Of a DNA stretch of 64,000 nt, positions 11,266-24,110 are shown piece after piece. The notes below the pieces were generated by a model. It worked only from the letters and a program-made list of their open reading frames with translations, ran no database searches and was not told where the DNA came from. Source of the DNA: Liquidambar formosana (lineage: Eukaryota; Streptophyta; Magnoliopsida; Saxifragales; Altingiaceae); contig CM077831.1 in NCBI GenBank assembly GCA_039720395.1, positions 1,771,001 to 1,835,000 of the forward strand. The letters run 5' to 3'. A program made the translations under genes and the position numbers. Position 1 is the stretch's first letter. The number at the start of each line of letters is the position of its first letter.

Positions 11266-13919
11266 TGTGAACCCCGGAAATTGGGCCCACAAGGGATTGA
11301 AAAGAAAATGGATTTGAAAAAGAAAAAGGAAAGGAGTCGCCACCTTATTTTTTAAAGGAAACAAGGAAAACCCTAAAAATAGTTTGTTTTAGGAAAACAA
11401 TTTGAATGACTCCATAAAAAAGGAAAGGCAAAAACCAATCTTTTGAAAACCAAAGAAATCGGGGATTCGGAGGCTAAGTTATGACATGGGAAGGTTCTAG
11501 GCAAAGCCTATAGGCACCCATGTCACCCTTTCGGTCTCTCAGTTCATTTGGGCTAAATCAAGATCTTTCCATACAAAAATCAGCAAGTATATCATCACAA
11601 GAATTGCATGCATATCATATATTTCATTCATCCATCCATGCATAATAAGCACATAAAAACAGAAAAAGAAAAAGAAGAAAAGAAAACAAAAATAAACCTA
11701 GGATGCTTGGATCCTAGAACGGACTTGAGCCTCACGAAGAGCGCCTACGTACCATGCAGCGAAATACATGGATCAAAGTCCACGTAGTTCGATTAGAATT
11801 AGGGTTAAGACTTAATATAAACCTATGGTTAAAACCCTAGGTTTCCTTATTTGATCAAAAGAGTTGAATATGATAGAAAGTTTGATTTTAGGAAAGAAAT
11901 CCACAAAATGGAAACTTTAATAAAAACAAGAATTTTGTTGGTTAAGGAAACCTCTAATTAAACCATGGGATCATATTAAAAATTAACCCTAAATAGGGAG
12001 AAGAGAAGGGATAAGGAAGAAAGGTGAATTGGGGCACCTTCACACCCACTTACCTGAGCGCAATTACTCCAAACATTAGCTATTTCAGACATAAGCAGCC
12101 CTATTTGCCATAGGACAAATACCACACCTATTTGCACCCTTACAAGTGCTCAAAACCATGCAAAAACACTAACATGCAAATCTGGACAGAATAGTATTAT
12201 GACCTAAAATCATCCATTAAGCATGCCAATAGCAAAAACAGCGAACAATAATAAGTCCTAACACATTCCTAGAACCATATCATGCATAAAAACCCTAAAA
12301 CATACTAACATGCATGCAAAACTATCATGTTTACTCCATATGAAAAACATATACAGCAAACACGAAGAAAAACCGATAAAAAAGTCTACTTTATCATGCT
12401 ATATGAAAACAAACACGAAACAATGACTCTAAAACCCTAAACTCACAAATATGCTTAAAAACATACAAAACATACTTTAATCATGCTAAAACCAAACTAA
12501 ACAGAAATTAAATCATGCATATTAACTAACTAAAGCAATATAACATGATGAAAATCCTAACTCTAACATGCAATGACACTAATCCTAGCACAAGGACAAA
12601 CAGGAGCACAAGAATCATAACTATGCATTAAAACCTATGAACTAATTCTAAAGCATGCAGAACTCATCATGAACATCATCAATATCACATGTATTAACTA
12701 CTAGAAACCTCAATTCATGGTAAAAATTATAAGCATGGCATGCACTAGAGCTATCCTACATGATACCTTTGTTTAAGCTTGAACAGAAAAGAAGAATACC
12801 TTAGAAAGAGCCTTCCTCTCTTATTCTCTCTCAAACACTCAAGTATTAATGCATAAAGTGGCTCCCCTTGTGTTTGTAATTGTTCGTGGCTCCTCAGGTC
12901 TTTAGAGTGAATCAAACCAACACGAATCCTCTTCTTTGTCAAAGTGGTATCACAGCAAAGAGATCAAAACTCACTCAACTTTGAAAAGAAATAGAAAACA
13001 AAAAGAGAACAAGAGAAAAGAAAAGTGATTTTCGTCACTTTGCAGCAGCAGCAACTTCAATCGCGTTTTTGGGTATGAAAACGTTCGATTTGGACAAAGC
13101 TTGTGAAATACAAAGTTGTAGAGAATTGAATTATCTTTCTAACAAGACCAATTTCATCAAATTCTGACTTCGGATGAAAAAGTTATGATTAAAATACGAC
13201 TGCTGGTTTTCAGAAAATCTGCTGCTGAATTATGACAAATTTCACTCCCTCCAAACCCTCTTCTCCTCCCCCTTGTTTAAAGACATTAAGAGAGTATTTA
13301 TAGCTGAAATCTGGAGTTTCCCTTTCCTTCCTGGACTAGGTTTCCTTGGAGAATAATCAAAAGGTATTTTATAATGATAAAAGACTTCTAATCTGAATAG
13401 GAAAAGGAAATTGTCTTTTATAAAAATTGGGAGACTGACCGCTAACACGCATGCACATGTATCGTATGTGCGTACACACACTCATCACATACGTACACGT
13501 GTTAGTGTCATGATAAAAATGGCTAATTTAATAAAATAATTTTCTTTTCATTTTAACCAAAAATCTCATGCTGTGATTCGCACTAATTCTTCAAGGATAA
13601 TCCGTAAATAACCACACTAAACTCATCATCAGGGCCACGGGACTTAAATACCTCATATGCATCCATATGAACTCCAATTGACAATTTGGAGATCATTCCA
13701 AGGTCAAATGAAAAGTTTGGGACTTAAAAGATGATTATGCCCCTCAAGTCACAAAAGCTCTTATTATCCCTCAAGATCAACTCCAATTTGAACCAAAATT
13801 CATATCCATTATCCTTGTGACTCTAGAAAACTAATGCAAGTGACTAGACTCAAAAACAAAACAAAAACATGCATGAAATGATGAGCCCTAGTAAGGTGGT
13901 GCAAAAATGGGGTGTGACA
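11266..13919 (-). repeat. 5' LTR of element A (2654 bp)
   Basis: Ends are TG...CA (TGTGAACC at 11266, GGTGTGACA ending 13919). It matches the split LTR of B over most of its length but differs in the U3 part. Minus-strand TATA box CTATAAATA at 13295-13303. A CG/GTAC-rich cluster with short inverted repeats lies at about 13440-13502, upstream of the TATA. A CTACGTA hairpin lies at 11744-11790, near the transcript end of the LTR. No gene is seen. Confidence 0.9.
11744..11790. other. CTACGTA hairpin in the LTR of element A
   Basis: CCTACGTACCATG (left arm) and CATGGATCAAAGTC plus CACGTAG (right arm): inner helix CCATG/CATGG, one-sided bulge ATCAAAGTC, outer helix CTACGT/ACGTAG. The inner helix differs in sequence from the 3'-region copies yet still pairs. 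Confidence 0.65.
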
Positions 13920-16807
13920 ATATGTAATCCACTTATCGATATTAGTCCCTATAAAGTGACATATAACGATCTTTGGATTTGGAGCTATCTCTATTAATCT
14001 CATTAAAAGCTCCCACTATGATGATTATGGACTTTAAGAGGATTCAATCCAAGCCAATGAATTGAATCCTTGGTCTAAGGTGGGTGTAGGTGATCGTAAA
14101 ACATTCATTTGAAACATAGCATGCACTCTTGAAAATCTTCTCCAAGCTTTCAAGTCCTTCAATCTCCTCCATTGGCTTCATGGTCTCCACCATAGGCTTG
14201 TTGGGCTCCACCATGCTCCTTTAGGTCCACCATGCTCCTTAGTGCACTCTCGATTACATAACATTTACATAATTTTAAAGAAAGGGATACATAAGGGGAA
14301 TGTGGGGTACATAAGAGAATGATAGAGAGAGAGAAGAAGGTGGCATGCAAGCCCCAAATAAATAATACATCACCATAATAAAATTACAACTCTTGAAAAT
14401 AATACAACCCATTCATAAGACGGCCAATCACAATTGGTTTAAGGGGTATAGTCCATAATCATCATTCATCCATAACCATACAATCACATTGCATAATAAA
14501 GGAAATAACTGTAAGCAATAAACATATGGGCATTTATGGTAACTCTATTGATTGGTTTTCATTAATCTCATTAATGTGTCCTAATCTTATTAGGATATGC
14601 ATAATTTCCAGAATTAATTAAGTCTTAACATTTAAGACATTTAATTTCAATTAATCAAATCAATTGAAACATTTAAAGTCCCCTAATTAAACTCTAATAT
14701 CAAATATTAGGGTTTCTTTAATTAAACAAAACAATTTCATTTAATTAAAAATTCCAAATTTTAATTTAATCCTAAATTGTGTTTTAAACCATTTAAAACA
14801 TTATAAAATTAATCAGCATTAATTAAATAATCAATTTCGGAATTAAATAAAATCATTTTATTAATTAATTAGTGCATTAGGGTTTCCTAAAACCCTAAAC
14901 CCTAAATGCATTAACTCTAAACCCTAAGTGTAACCCTAATGCATTAAATGCCTTGTGATTGGTCAATTAATGACCAATCATTTAAACCCTAGGTTTATAC
15001 GGTATTAATGATTAGGATTAGGGTTTAACTAATGCCACCTAGGATATTAATTACACCTAATTAATATGCACTAATTAGGGTTTCTAAAACCCTAAACCTT
15101 AAACCTATTAAATGCCAATGATTAATTACTAAACCATTAATGATCATGATTGGTCATTAATGACCAATCATTTAACCCTAGGTTAGACACATTAATTACT
15201 AGGTTTAGTTATTAATTAATGCATTAATAGAATTAGGGTTTAATTAATACGAATTAGGGTTTCCTAAACCCTAAACCCTAGACATCATAAATGCACTTAA
15301 TTATACCCTAATGATTAATAACCATGATTGGTCAATTAATGACCAATCATTAAACATTTAGTTAAGGTAATTAATAGTCAATTAGGGTTTTTAATGAATG
15401 CAATTAATGAATTAGGGTTTCATCATTAATGGGAATTAGGGTTTCATCATAAACCCTAAGGCTGCCGCCATATTAGTGGGCTGCCATGGCTTAGCAAGGC
15501 TGCCATGGCTTGGCCAGGCCATGGGAGGCCATGGCCAGCAAAGGGGGACTCAAGCCAGGGTGTGGGCCAAGCCCATGGACACGTGTGGAGTGGCCAAGAG
15601 GGCTGTCTTCTTCAAAGAACATTAGGGTTTCCTGAACCCAGTGCTGGCACCACCATTGGAGGACCTCCAAGGTCACAAAAGTTTCTAAAACTTAATCAAT
15701 TCGACTCCACCAACAAAACCAGCTGTTGTATCAAGTCCCTACATGAATTACTAAGCTAATTGAAGTGGTTTGGATGATCAAATCATCCCCAATTGTTCTA
15801 AACAATTCAAGAACAGTAGGCTGTCCACAATTTGATAGCATACTGTCCATGATCACAAATTGATTTAAAACCCAGCAAGATGATTAATTCAAGCTACCAA
15901 ATTATTTTTCCTAGCATCCTACATGTCTTAGGAAACTAATAAAATTGGTTTCATGCAATTTGGAGTTCCCTAGCTCAAGATATGAAAAAAACTCCATTGA
16001 TGACTTTCTGCAGAAAAACAGCCTGCTGTGTTCTTCCAAGAAATCAAACTTTTTGATTCTTTATGCATCAAGACTCCTTTGATTATTAAAGAATATGATC
16101 TATACATCATAAATCATCATCCTATAATGATTATTCATCAATTTTACAGAAGTATCTGATCATAACAGTAGAAAGAACCCTAGGGTTCTAAAACCCAGAT
16201 TCAAACATGGTGGTCTTCTCCTTCTTCCTTCTGTTCTAGACTTATAATCCAATTATGATACATCCGAATGCTTGGGAACCCTTTCCTACCATGTCTAGAA
16301 CATAACCCAAGTGGTGGCAACCATTTCCATGCTTTTGATCTCCATCAAAAACTCACAATTGTGGCTGTTACATCATTCCCAAGCAAAACTGTCTTCCTTG
16401 ACAGCCTGTATTAAAAAATTCATAACTTTCACTACAAAACTCGGATCGATGAACCGTTTGTTGGGTTGTAAAGCTGATTCGAAGACCTTTCTAACCATAT
16501 ATGGCTCGAAAATTTTGGAGAAGAACTCTGATTTCGGCATGCAAAACAAGATGACAATTTTTCATGACTATCATAAAAACTGTTCATCATCTTCTCCAAA
16601 CCCAATCCCCATTCAACTTTTGAATAACCAGCAGCCCTAAAACTATTTTAGAAGAGGAGTAGAAGGAGAATTAACCTAGGGTTCAATAACCCTAGGTTTT
16701 GCCATGAGAGGGAAACCATTCTAATGCATGAACATAAATTCCAGATTTATTAACCAATCAATTTACCATGAATTACAGCCATATGCAGTTTGTATTAGGC
16801 ATAACCA
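13920..16807 (-). other. Leader of copia element E, telobox- and palindrome-rich, no gene
   Basis: Non-coding. Between about 14870 and 15470 there are many AAACCCTA/TAGGGTTT motifs and three copies of a palindrome built on TGATTGGTCA and TGACCAATCA (14956-14980, 15147-15170 perfect, 15325-15349). Near 15480-15540 is a cluster of CCATGG palindromes. The small frames at 15505-15759 and 16311-16640 recur in D only because the two copies are nearly identical. Confidence 0.8.
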
Positions 16808-16820
16808 TGGCTCTGATACC
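16808..16820 (-). other. Primer-binding site, element E
   Basis: The minus strand reads TGGTATCAGAGCC, matching the 3' end of plant initiator tRNA-Met, the usual copia primer. Confidence 0.85.
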
Positions 16821-16822
16821 AC

Positions 16823-18482
16823 TATTGGGAATCAAACTAGAGAGGAAAAATACAAAGGCGGAATTTAAAAATTTTTCCTATGATTCCCAAACCCATGAAT
16901 CTTAATTATGCTTAATACAAAAACCATAAACCTAACTACCAAGAGAGTTAGGGTACTTACAGTTGAACAAGTCTTCTCCTTTATGCTCCAAGCTTTGTCT
17001 TCTGATTGAGTAGTCCAAGTGCACTGCCTCCAACAGTATCCACACCTAGCTTGAGCAAGTTGTCCTTTCCTTCTTCTTCCTTAGGGTTGCTAGAGGTGAA
17101 GAAGAGAGAGAGAGAGAAAGAGCCTCCAAGGGAGAATTCGGCCAGCACTTGGGGAGGAGTGATTGTGGTGATGTCATCACCTTATAGTGGGCATTATATA
17201 GCCCACTAATAGGGCCGGCCAAGGGGGGATTCCAAACCCTAATCTAATTTGTGTAATTACTCTTAATTACACAATTAGCCCACTAGTTTGCATCAAATAC
17301 AAATTAGCCCCTTAAAGAACTTTTCTTTAATCACTTATACCCTTTCTCTCATAGACAATCAAGCTCTCTTAGCATGATCAGTGTGTGACCCATTGGGTTC
17401 ACATCATCAAGTAGTAGGAACAGCACAAGTTGTGCACAATGGAACACTTTCCATTAAGGGTCTAATTGAAACTCCTTTCAATTCCCTAATTGATTATAAC
17501 TCATTTATATCAATTAGGGCTTCTACTAACCATGAGTAACACCTAGCATATGGCTCATGGTGTGGTCCTTAATGAGGTGAATAGTCATTTACAAAGAACC
17601 CTTCTGTTATAGTTTACAGGTTACAATTCCATCCTTCCATCAATACAATGTCTTCAATTGAACTAATAGGACATGGAAGTCTGTCAAGTCTCTAGTTCAA
17701 TTACTTTATACTCATTCATTAATATCAACTCAATGATGAACTTATGGAAACTCCTTTCCATATTCATTCTACCATGGGCCCATGGATTTAATGAGTTATA
17801 TTCAATGAATGTTGTATGAGACATTCACTCTCTTTTTCCTGAGAGTGATGGATTCCTTGTTGATCACTCACATGCCTTCACACACATAGCAGTAGGGCCA
17901 ATGAACACCCTTACAGACCCCTGAATAGGATCTGCACTTAGTGTTATCAAACTTCTAAAGCTACATGTATAAGACAACCATGGTGTCTCAGGTCTAAGGA
18001 TTACCTGTACCACTATAACAATGAGAAACTGATTGACAGGCAGGTTAAAACTCCATTCAGTTTATCTCATATCTTTGGTCACATTCAGTGTACCTATTCT
18101 TATAATAGGCACCCACTTGTTGGTTGTAGTGTCTCCACACAAATAGCTTGAGACTAGCTATCCTCCTATAGAGTCAACCTAACAAGTGCTAGTCCTATGG
18201 TTCATTACTGTCCATCATAGTGAACCTTCAACTAGGAATGATTTAGGAGTTTAGTACAGAGATATATTTACAGTTTCAAAATTACAACCCTTTGTAATTT
18301 CATATTCTCAACTCTAACTCCATGGACATATTATGTAAATATAAATAATGCATATAAACATAATAGAATAAGCCCTTTTGTTAAATCAATAATAATTGTG
18401 ACATATATAAATGAAATCAATTGATTGTTCCTAATCCCTAAACAATCATCTCCATGATTGGCTCTAGGGCATAATCCTAACA
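16823..18482 (-). repeat. 5' LTR of copia element E (1660 bp)
   Basis: Same family as the 1691-bp LTRs of D. The inner end reads TATTGGGAATC where D has TGTTGGGAATC, so the terminal TG is mutated. The outer end is CCTAACA. Minus-strand TATA at 17193-17201, inside a short inverted repeat AGTGGGC...GCCCACT. Confidence 0.9.
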
Positions 18483-18487
18483 CTAAC

Positions 18488-18763
18488 AAGCTGACACTAA
18501 CCCAAGTTACGAATACTGTTGGTCCATATATGATGAGCCCCAAGTACAAGGAATGGTTGAAGAATAACTTGGGTGAGAGAGAGACTGCTCGAAGAGAAAG
18601 GATTTTTGGACTTATCAAGAATAACGAACTTGGATCCTGCAGAGAGGATATTATGGAAGCAGTGACAGCAGCTTATAAGCATGACTTGAGGAAGAAAAGA
18701 AGACACGAAAGAGAGAAGAAGGAAGCTGAAAAGCGAGCTGCAAAGAAGCCCAAGAAGAATTGA
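18488..18763 (+). pseudogene. Antisense gene of element B, 3' fragment (DUF7745-like C-terminus)
   Basis: About 91 codons, starting KLTLTQVTNT and ending in a Lys-rich tail, homologous to the end of the gene at 2194-3481. The frame is continuous through the region where A is frameshifted. The 5' part was separated by the insertion of copia element E at 18482/18483 and lies outside the window. Confidence 0.8.
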
Positions 18764-18929
18764 AGACTCAATAGAATAGGATATTTATGGCACTTTTATA
18801 GTTCTTTTACTTAATACCAATGAATTGCTATGTCAATCAATTTTAGTTTTGAATAAATTGCCAATAATAAATCAAATTTGGGATTTTGTTGTTTGATTTA
18901 GACCGCACCCAAGGTAACTTTATGGGTTG

Positions 18930-18972
18930 CCTACGTATCTCCATGATTTTTTCTTTTTTTTGCTTTTTTTCT

Positions 18973-19003
<31 letters not shown>

Positions 19004-19036
19004 GTTTTTGAATGGAGAATCAGGTCTTACGTAGTT
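18930..19036. other. CTACGTA hairpin with a poly-T loop, element B 3' region
   Basis: Same arrangement as 3648-3747 in A: CCTACGTATCTCCAT arm, a long T-rich loop (about 18946-19008), then ATGGAGA, bulge ATCAGGTCT and TACGTAG. It lies between the convergent ends of the integrase fragment and the antisense gene fragment. Confidence 0.7.
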
Positions 19037-19091
19037 CTCATGCCTTAACTTTTGCCTAGGCCGCCCTTACGGGTTTTCAACCTAGCAGGCC

Positions 19092-19486
19092 TCAAACATG
19101 ATATTTTTTTAATTGATCCAAATTAGTTGGACGAACGAACTCAATTCCATCTAAATCCATGAGGCGAACAGCCCCTGCTAGCAATATCTCTTTGATGATG
19201 TATGGTCCACCCCAACTTGGCTTGAGTTTCCCTCGCTGATCGAACACCGGAGCTCTGATTTCTTTCAGCACTACATCCCCTTTCTTTAGACCTCGATCTT
19301 TGACATGCTTGTTGAATGCTCTGGCAACTCTCTATTGATACCCCTGAACATGATACAGCGCCCTTAAACGCCTTTCATCCAGCAAAGCTAACTCATCATA
19401 GCGGCTCTTAACCCAGTCCACTTCTGTTATCTGGCTCTCCACGACAACCCTTAGTGAAGGAACCTCCAATTCAACTGGCAACACGG
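19092..19486 (-). pseudogene. pol: Element B integrase C-terminus, separated by copia element D
   Basis: Continues the pol frame cut at 29368. It reads from LPVELEVPSLRV to a C-terminal KKYHV, with a stop at 19092-19094. One in-frame stop at 19332-19334 replaces the Arg that follows HVQGYQ in A. The fragment carries the GKLKPSWGGPYIIKE-type chromodomain-like tail seen in Tat integrases. Confidence 0.85.
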
Positions 19487-21177
19487 TGTTGGGAATCTAA
19501 CTAGGGAGGAAAACTACAAAGGCGGAATTAAAATTTTCCTACGATTCCCAAACCCATGAATCCGATTATGCATAATACAAAAACATAAACCCTAACTACC
19601 AAGAGAGTTGGGATTACTTACAGTTGATTAATGTCTTCTCCTTTATGCTCCAAGCTTTTTCTTCTCCTTTTTGCTCCAAGCCTTTTCTCCGGACAGCGGT
19701 GAATGAGCAGCCCAAGTGTGCTGCCTCCAACGGTATCCACACCTAGCTAGAGCTTGTTGTCCTTTCCTTCTTCTTCCTTATTGTTGCTAGAGGTGGAGAA
19801 GAAAGAGAGAGAGAGAGGGAGAGCTGTAATTTTCAGCCAGCCCTTGGGGAGGAGTGATTGTGATGATGTCATCACCTTATAGTGGGCATTATATAGCCCA
19901 CTAATAGGGTCGGCCAAGGGGGGATTCCAAACCCTAATCTAATTTGTGTAATTACTCTTAATTACACAATTAGCCCACTAGTTTGCATCAAATACAAATT
20001 AGCCCCTTAAAGAACTTTTCTTTAATCACTTATACCCTTTCTCTCATAGACAATCAAGCTCTCTTAGCATGATCAGTGTGCGACCCATTGGGTTCACATC
20101 ATCAAGTAGTAGGAACAGCACAAGTTGTGCACAATGGAACACTTTCCATTAACGGTCTAATTGAAACTCCTTTCAATTCCCTAATTGATTATAACTCATT
20201 TATATCAATTAGGGCTTCTACTAACCATGAGTAACACCTAGCATATGGCTCATGGTGTGGTCCTTAATGAGGTGAATAGTCATTTATAAAGAACCCTTCT
20301 GTTATAGTTTACAGGTTACAATTCCATCCTTCCATCAACACAATGTCTCCAATTGAACTAATAGGACATGGAAGTCTGTCAAGTCCCTAGTTCAATTACT
20401 TTATACTCATTCATTAATATCAACTCAATGATGAACTTATGGAAACTCCTTTCCATATTCATTCTACCATGGGCCCATGGATTTAATGAGTTATATTCAA
20501 TGAATGCTGTATGAGACATTCACTCTCTTTTTCCTAAGAGTGATGGATTCCTTGTTGATCACTCACATGCCTTCACACACATAGCAGTAGGGCCAATGAA
20601 CACCCTTACATACCCCTGAATAGGATCTGCACTTAGTGTTATCAAACTTCTAAAGCTACATGTATAAGACAACTATGGTGTCTCAGGTCTAAGGATTACT
20701 TGTACCACTATAACAATGAGAAACTGATTGACAGGTAGGTTAAAACTCCATTCAGTTTATCTCATATCTTTGGTCACATTCAGTGTACCTATTCTTATAA
20801 TAGGCACCCACTTGTTGGTTGTAGTGTCTCCACACAAATAGCTTGAGACTAGCTATCCTCCTATAGAGTCAACCTAACAAGTGCTAGTCCTATGGTTCAT
20901 TACTGTCCATCATAGTGAACCTTCAACTAGGAATGATTTAGGAGTTTAGTACAGAGATATATTTAGAGTCTCAAAATTACAACCCTTTGTAATTTCATAT
21001 TCTCAACTCTAACTCCATGGACATATTATGTAAATATAAATGATGCATATAAACATAATAGAATAAGCCCTTTTATTAAATCAATAATAAATGTGACATA
21101 TATAAATGAAATCAATTGATTGTTCCTAATCCCTAAACAATCATCTCCATGATTGGCTCTAGGGCATAATCCTAACA
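19487..21177 (-). repeat. 3' LTR of element D
   Basis: Starts TGTTGGGAATC, ends CCTAACA. TATA-like ATTATATAG at 19888-19896 (coding strand CTATATAAT) inside the inverted repeat AGTGGGC/GCCCACT. The adjoining minus-strand sequence AAGTGGGAGAT (21178-21188) is a typical copia polypurine tract. Confidence 0.95.
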
Positions 21178-21199
21178 ATCTCCCACTTGCACTATAGCC

Positions 21200-22790
21200 A
21201 ATCCACCATGTATCTCATACCCATATCCTGTCGGTGGTGATCCAACACACTTGGGTTATAGCCTTAGTGAAGGGGTATTCTTTATTCTCTGTTGTATTGA
21301 ACTTCTATATGTATATGTCATCACTTCCAATGATCTCTCTAATCACTTGGAGTCGCCGCTTAAAGTTTGGACTTTTGATGAGACCGTGGATCCTTGTCTT
21401 GAGCACTAGCCTTATTGTTGTCACAAAAACAATAGTAAAGGCTTCTCAATGTTAGGAACCACTCCTAGTTCTGCAATGAACTTACTCATCCAAACATGCA
21501 GCAATGAGCTCAAATTTACAGCTCCACCATTTAAGGTGAGAACATACCTCGATGTTGATCTCCTATCATCATCGTTAGATTGAAAATCTGTATCCGTTCT
21601 ATTAACCATTTCAAGTTTCTTTCTCCATAGACAAAGCATGGGTCCTTAGTTCTTCTCAAGTACTTAAGGATAGCTTTGACTTCTTCCCAGTGTTCCTTAT
21701 CTGGGTTTGCCTGATATCTGCTCATAACATTTACAGCAAAACTGATATCTGGTCTTTTAGTTATAGACAACTTGATTCCATGTCTGACAGGAATTACACC
21801 TCCTTTTGGAATCATGCATTTTGAACTCTTTCAAAATCTTGTCTATGTACTTCGATTGGGAGAGACTTAGCATCCTTTAATATCTATCTCTATAGACCTC
21901 TATTCCTAGAATATAGGATGCTTCTTCCAAATCTTTTATGGAGAAACTTTGTGAAAAACCAATTTTTCACTTTTGACAACGTCTTTACATTATTCCCTAA
22001 TAAGTAAAACGTCATTCACTCATAGGACCATAAAAATGATCGCACTCCCACTAACCCTTCGTACAATCATGGTACAATAATGGGTTCTGTCTCAACAGGC
22101 ACAGGGGTTGCATCAATGTCGGTTTGTGTCTCATTAGACAACTCTTTGAGTTCTATTTTCCTGTTGTTGCTGCCTTCTTGAATAAACTCTTTTTCAAGAA
22201 AGATTGCAAACATATAAACAAAACACCTTTTTGTTCATCAGGATAATAGACTTAGTATCCTAAACTCTATTTAGGATAATCCACAAACCTACGTTCAAGT
22301 TATCTTGATTTCCAATTTGGTTACATCATGTGTCTCTACATATGCAGTGCAACCCCCATACCTTAACATGCTTAAGGTTTGGTGCTTCCCTTTCCATATC
22401 TCATATAGGTCCTAAGGAACAGCTTTGGTTTGAACTCCGTTTCACAGGTACGCGGCAGTTTGTAGGGCATATCCTTAAAAGGATAATATTCAGTCGTTGT
22501 AACTTATTATGGATCAGACCATATCCAATAAGGTCATCTACCTCTTTCTCGAAAACCATTTCTAAGAGGTGTCCATTGTGACAGAATGCCTATTTGAACA
22601 AGTTGATCTAAAAATTAACCGGTTAAATAATCGCTTCCCCGATCTAATCGAAGAGCTTTAATACTTTTACCGGTTTATTTCTCTACTTCATATCTGAATT
22701 CTTTGAACCTTTCAAATGTTTCAGATTTGTACTTCATTAAGTATACACACCCAAACCTAGACTGAATCATCGGTAAAGGTTGTAAAGTTA
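21200..22790 (-). pseudogene. pol: Element D pol remnants: integrase, RT and RNase H
   Basis: Minus-strand translation in changing frames shows copia signatures: an integrase block reading like FTDD...CVYLMKYKSETFERFKEF and LRLDRGSDYL (about 22600-22790), then EIWKGKHQTLKHVKVWG (about 22330-22420), an RT segment where the YVDD motif has decayed to a stop followed by VND (about 21990-22010), RPDISFAVNVMSRYQ and ILKYLRRTKD (21815-21640), and RNase H pieces such as DFQSNDDDRRSTS and FIAELGVVPNIEKP (21600-21430). Stops and frameshifts are frequent. A clear protease motif was not found. Confidence 0.8.
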
Positions 22791-23312
22791 GAGAAACTTC
22801 TACATACATCACTATGTATATCTTGTTCTCTTAGGTTTATTAGCATTCAATTTAGAACTATCATGCACCATTGCAATTCATATTTGCAATAAAGTTTAGA
22901 AAATAAAGGCCATCCATATAAACTCCAGAAGTAATGAACTCTTCATTTAATAGAAAACATTTATTAAGTCAAACTAAAACCTCGTTTAGATAAAACTGAA
23001 ATAAAATTAATGCTTCTAATAACTTCTGGAATGTAAAGATAGCTAACTATTATTTCTAAACTACTCCATTAGGTAGAGTTAAGCAACAAGCCCCACAGCT
23101 AATGCAGCAACGTTTGCTCCATTTCCCACTTGTAGGGTTGATCCGCCTTTACTCTGCCTTCTGCTTCCCACTAGATTCTGCATGGAATTCAAAATTCACA
23201 TCAGAATTAAGTACCCAAGTGGAAGCAGAACTAACATTTAGTTTAGAGCATGATCCATACCTTCCAAAGGTTGGTTCTTTAGAGTATCCAGATACTCTCG
23301 GTAGTTACGTTT
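22791..23312 (-). other. Undefined internal sequence of element D
   Basis: Lies between gag and the integrase remnants, where protease and the integrase zinc finger would be expected. I see no open frame or motif, so these domains are probably deleted or decayed. Confidence 0.5.
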
Positions 23313-24110
23313 CTAGTGCCCATCTTTGCCGCAGTGAAAACAGGTTCCTTTGGCCTTGTCAGTATTACCTTTCTTGACACCTCCCTTTGGCTTCAAGTTC
23401 TTCTTCTTCTTCCCTTGGGTACTCTTACCCTTTCCTTTGCCCTTGCCCTTAGGCTTGGGCTTGGCCTTGGAAGTAGAAGCTCCATCAAATGCGAGCAAAG
23501 AACCTTTTCCCTTCTTCATTGTCTCCTCAGTCATCTTGAGCAAATTGTGCAGCTCGGGGAGAGTGGGCTCAAGCTTGTTCATATGAAAATTCATTATGAA
23601 CGGCCCAAATGAATCAGGAAGGGATTGCAATATAATGTCTGAACACATATCAGCTTCAATGATCACATCAAGCTTTTCAAGCTGCTCGATATGGTTAATC
23701 ATTTTCAAGGTGTGATCAGTCACAGATGAACCCTCATTCATCCTTGCCTTGAATAGATCCTTGACAATATTGTACTTTGCGGTCCTACTTTGCTCCCCAT
23801 ACAACTCTTGTAAGTGGAGAAAGATGTCGCGAGCACTCTTCATGGACTCATGTTGCTTCTGAAGCTCAGGGCTCATGGATGCCATCATATAGCATCTTGC
23901 CTTCAAATCGTCATCCATGCGCTTCTGATAAGCGTCTCTCTCTTGCTGAGTTGCAGTCTCAGCCAGTGCCTCAGGAAGTGTGCCATCAAGTGTGTAGGTA
24001 ATCTTTTCGGAAGTTAAAACTATTTTTAAGTTCCTCAGCCAATCAAGGTAATTTGGTCCAGTCAAACGGTTGATGTCCAATATTTTGGATAGCGGGTTGA
24101 GGTGAGCCAT
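23313..24110 (-). pseudogene. gag: Element D gag, Ty1/copia (UBN2-type), open to the zinc knuckle
   Basis: Nucleocapsid/capsid precursor. The frame of 265 codons starts MAHLNPLSKILDINRLTGPNY, the usual copia gag start. The gag core follows (YHMMAS-like region YMMASMSPELQ, then LQELYGEQSRTAKYNIV), then a Lys/Gly-rich basic linker (about residues 213-255) and a zinc knuckle beginning CFHCGKDGH. A stop there (TGG to TAG) and a Cys-to-Tyr change just after it break the knuckle, and downstream pol is degraded. The otherwise open frame, next to near-identical LTRs, suggests gag was kept until recently or that the element was mobilised in trans. Confidence 0.85.

Larger units (their letters stand above)
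1..13919 (-). mobile_element. Element A: Ty3/gypsy Tat-lineage LTR retrotransposon (left LTR mostly outside window)
   Basis: Read on the minus strand the order is 5' LTR (11266-13919), PBS (11245-11262), leader, gag-protease (10467-7350), pol (7207-3803), an antisense DUF7745-like gene (2194-3481, plus strand), a tandem-repeat 3' region, a polypurine tract and the inner 10 bp of the 3' LTR. Two RNase H domains, the second archaeal-type, mark the Tat lineage. The coding regions carry several stops and frameshifts, so this copy cannot make its own proteins. Its right edge abuts copia element E at 13919/13920, so A inserted into E. The TSD is probably ATATG (13920-13924), but the left flank is outside the window. 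Confidence 0.9.
13920..18482 (-). mobile_element. Element E: Ty1/copia element, 5' part only (same family as D)
   Basis: Read on the minus strand: a 5' LTR (16823-18482), an initiator tRNA-Met PBS and nearly 2.9 kb of leader, then cut by the insertion of A at 13919/13920. The sequence is close to 24770-29362 of element D. The right flank is CTAAC (18483-18487), inside the antisense gene of element B, so E inserted into B. Confidence 0.85.

Noticed and set aside
14880..15300. Possible interstitial telomere from CCCTAAA repeats
   Set aside because: Motifs are scattered and interrupted, not a contiguous telomeric tract, and are repeated inside a copia leader in both D and E.
15505..15759. 84-aa frame conserved at 26353-26607
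   Set aside because: D and E are near-identical copies, so conservation means nothing here; the start lies in CCATGG-palindrome sequence and no domain is visible.
16311..16640. 109-aa frame conserved at 27159-27488
   Set aside because: Same reason: recent copies of one leader; no start context, domain or similarity recognised.
16799..16820. tRNA-Met gene fragment (also at 27651-27670)
   Set aside because: Only the 3'-end complement is present, next to an LTR: it is a primer-binding site.
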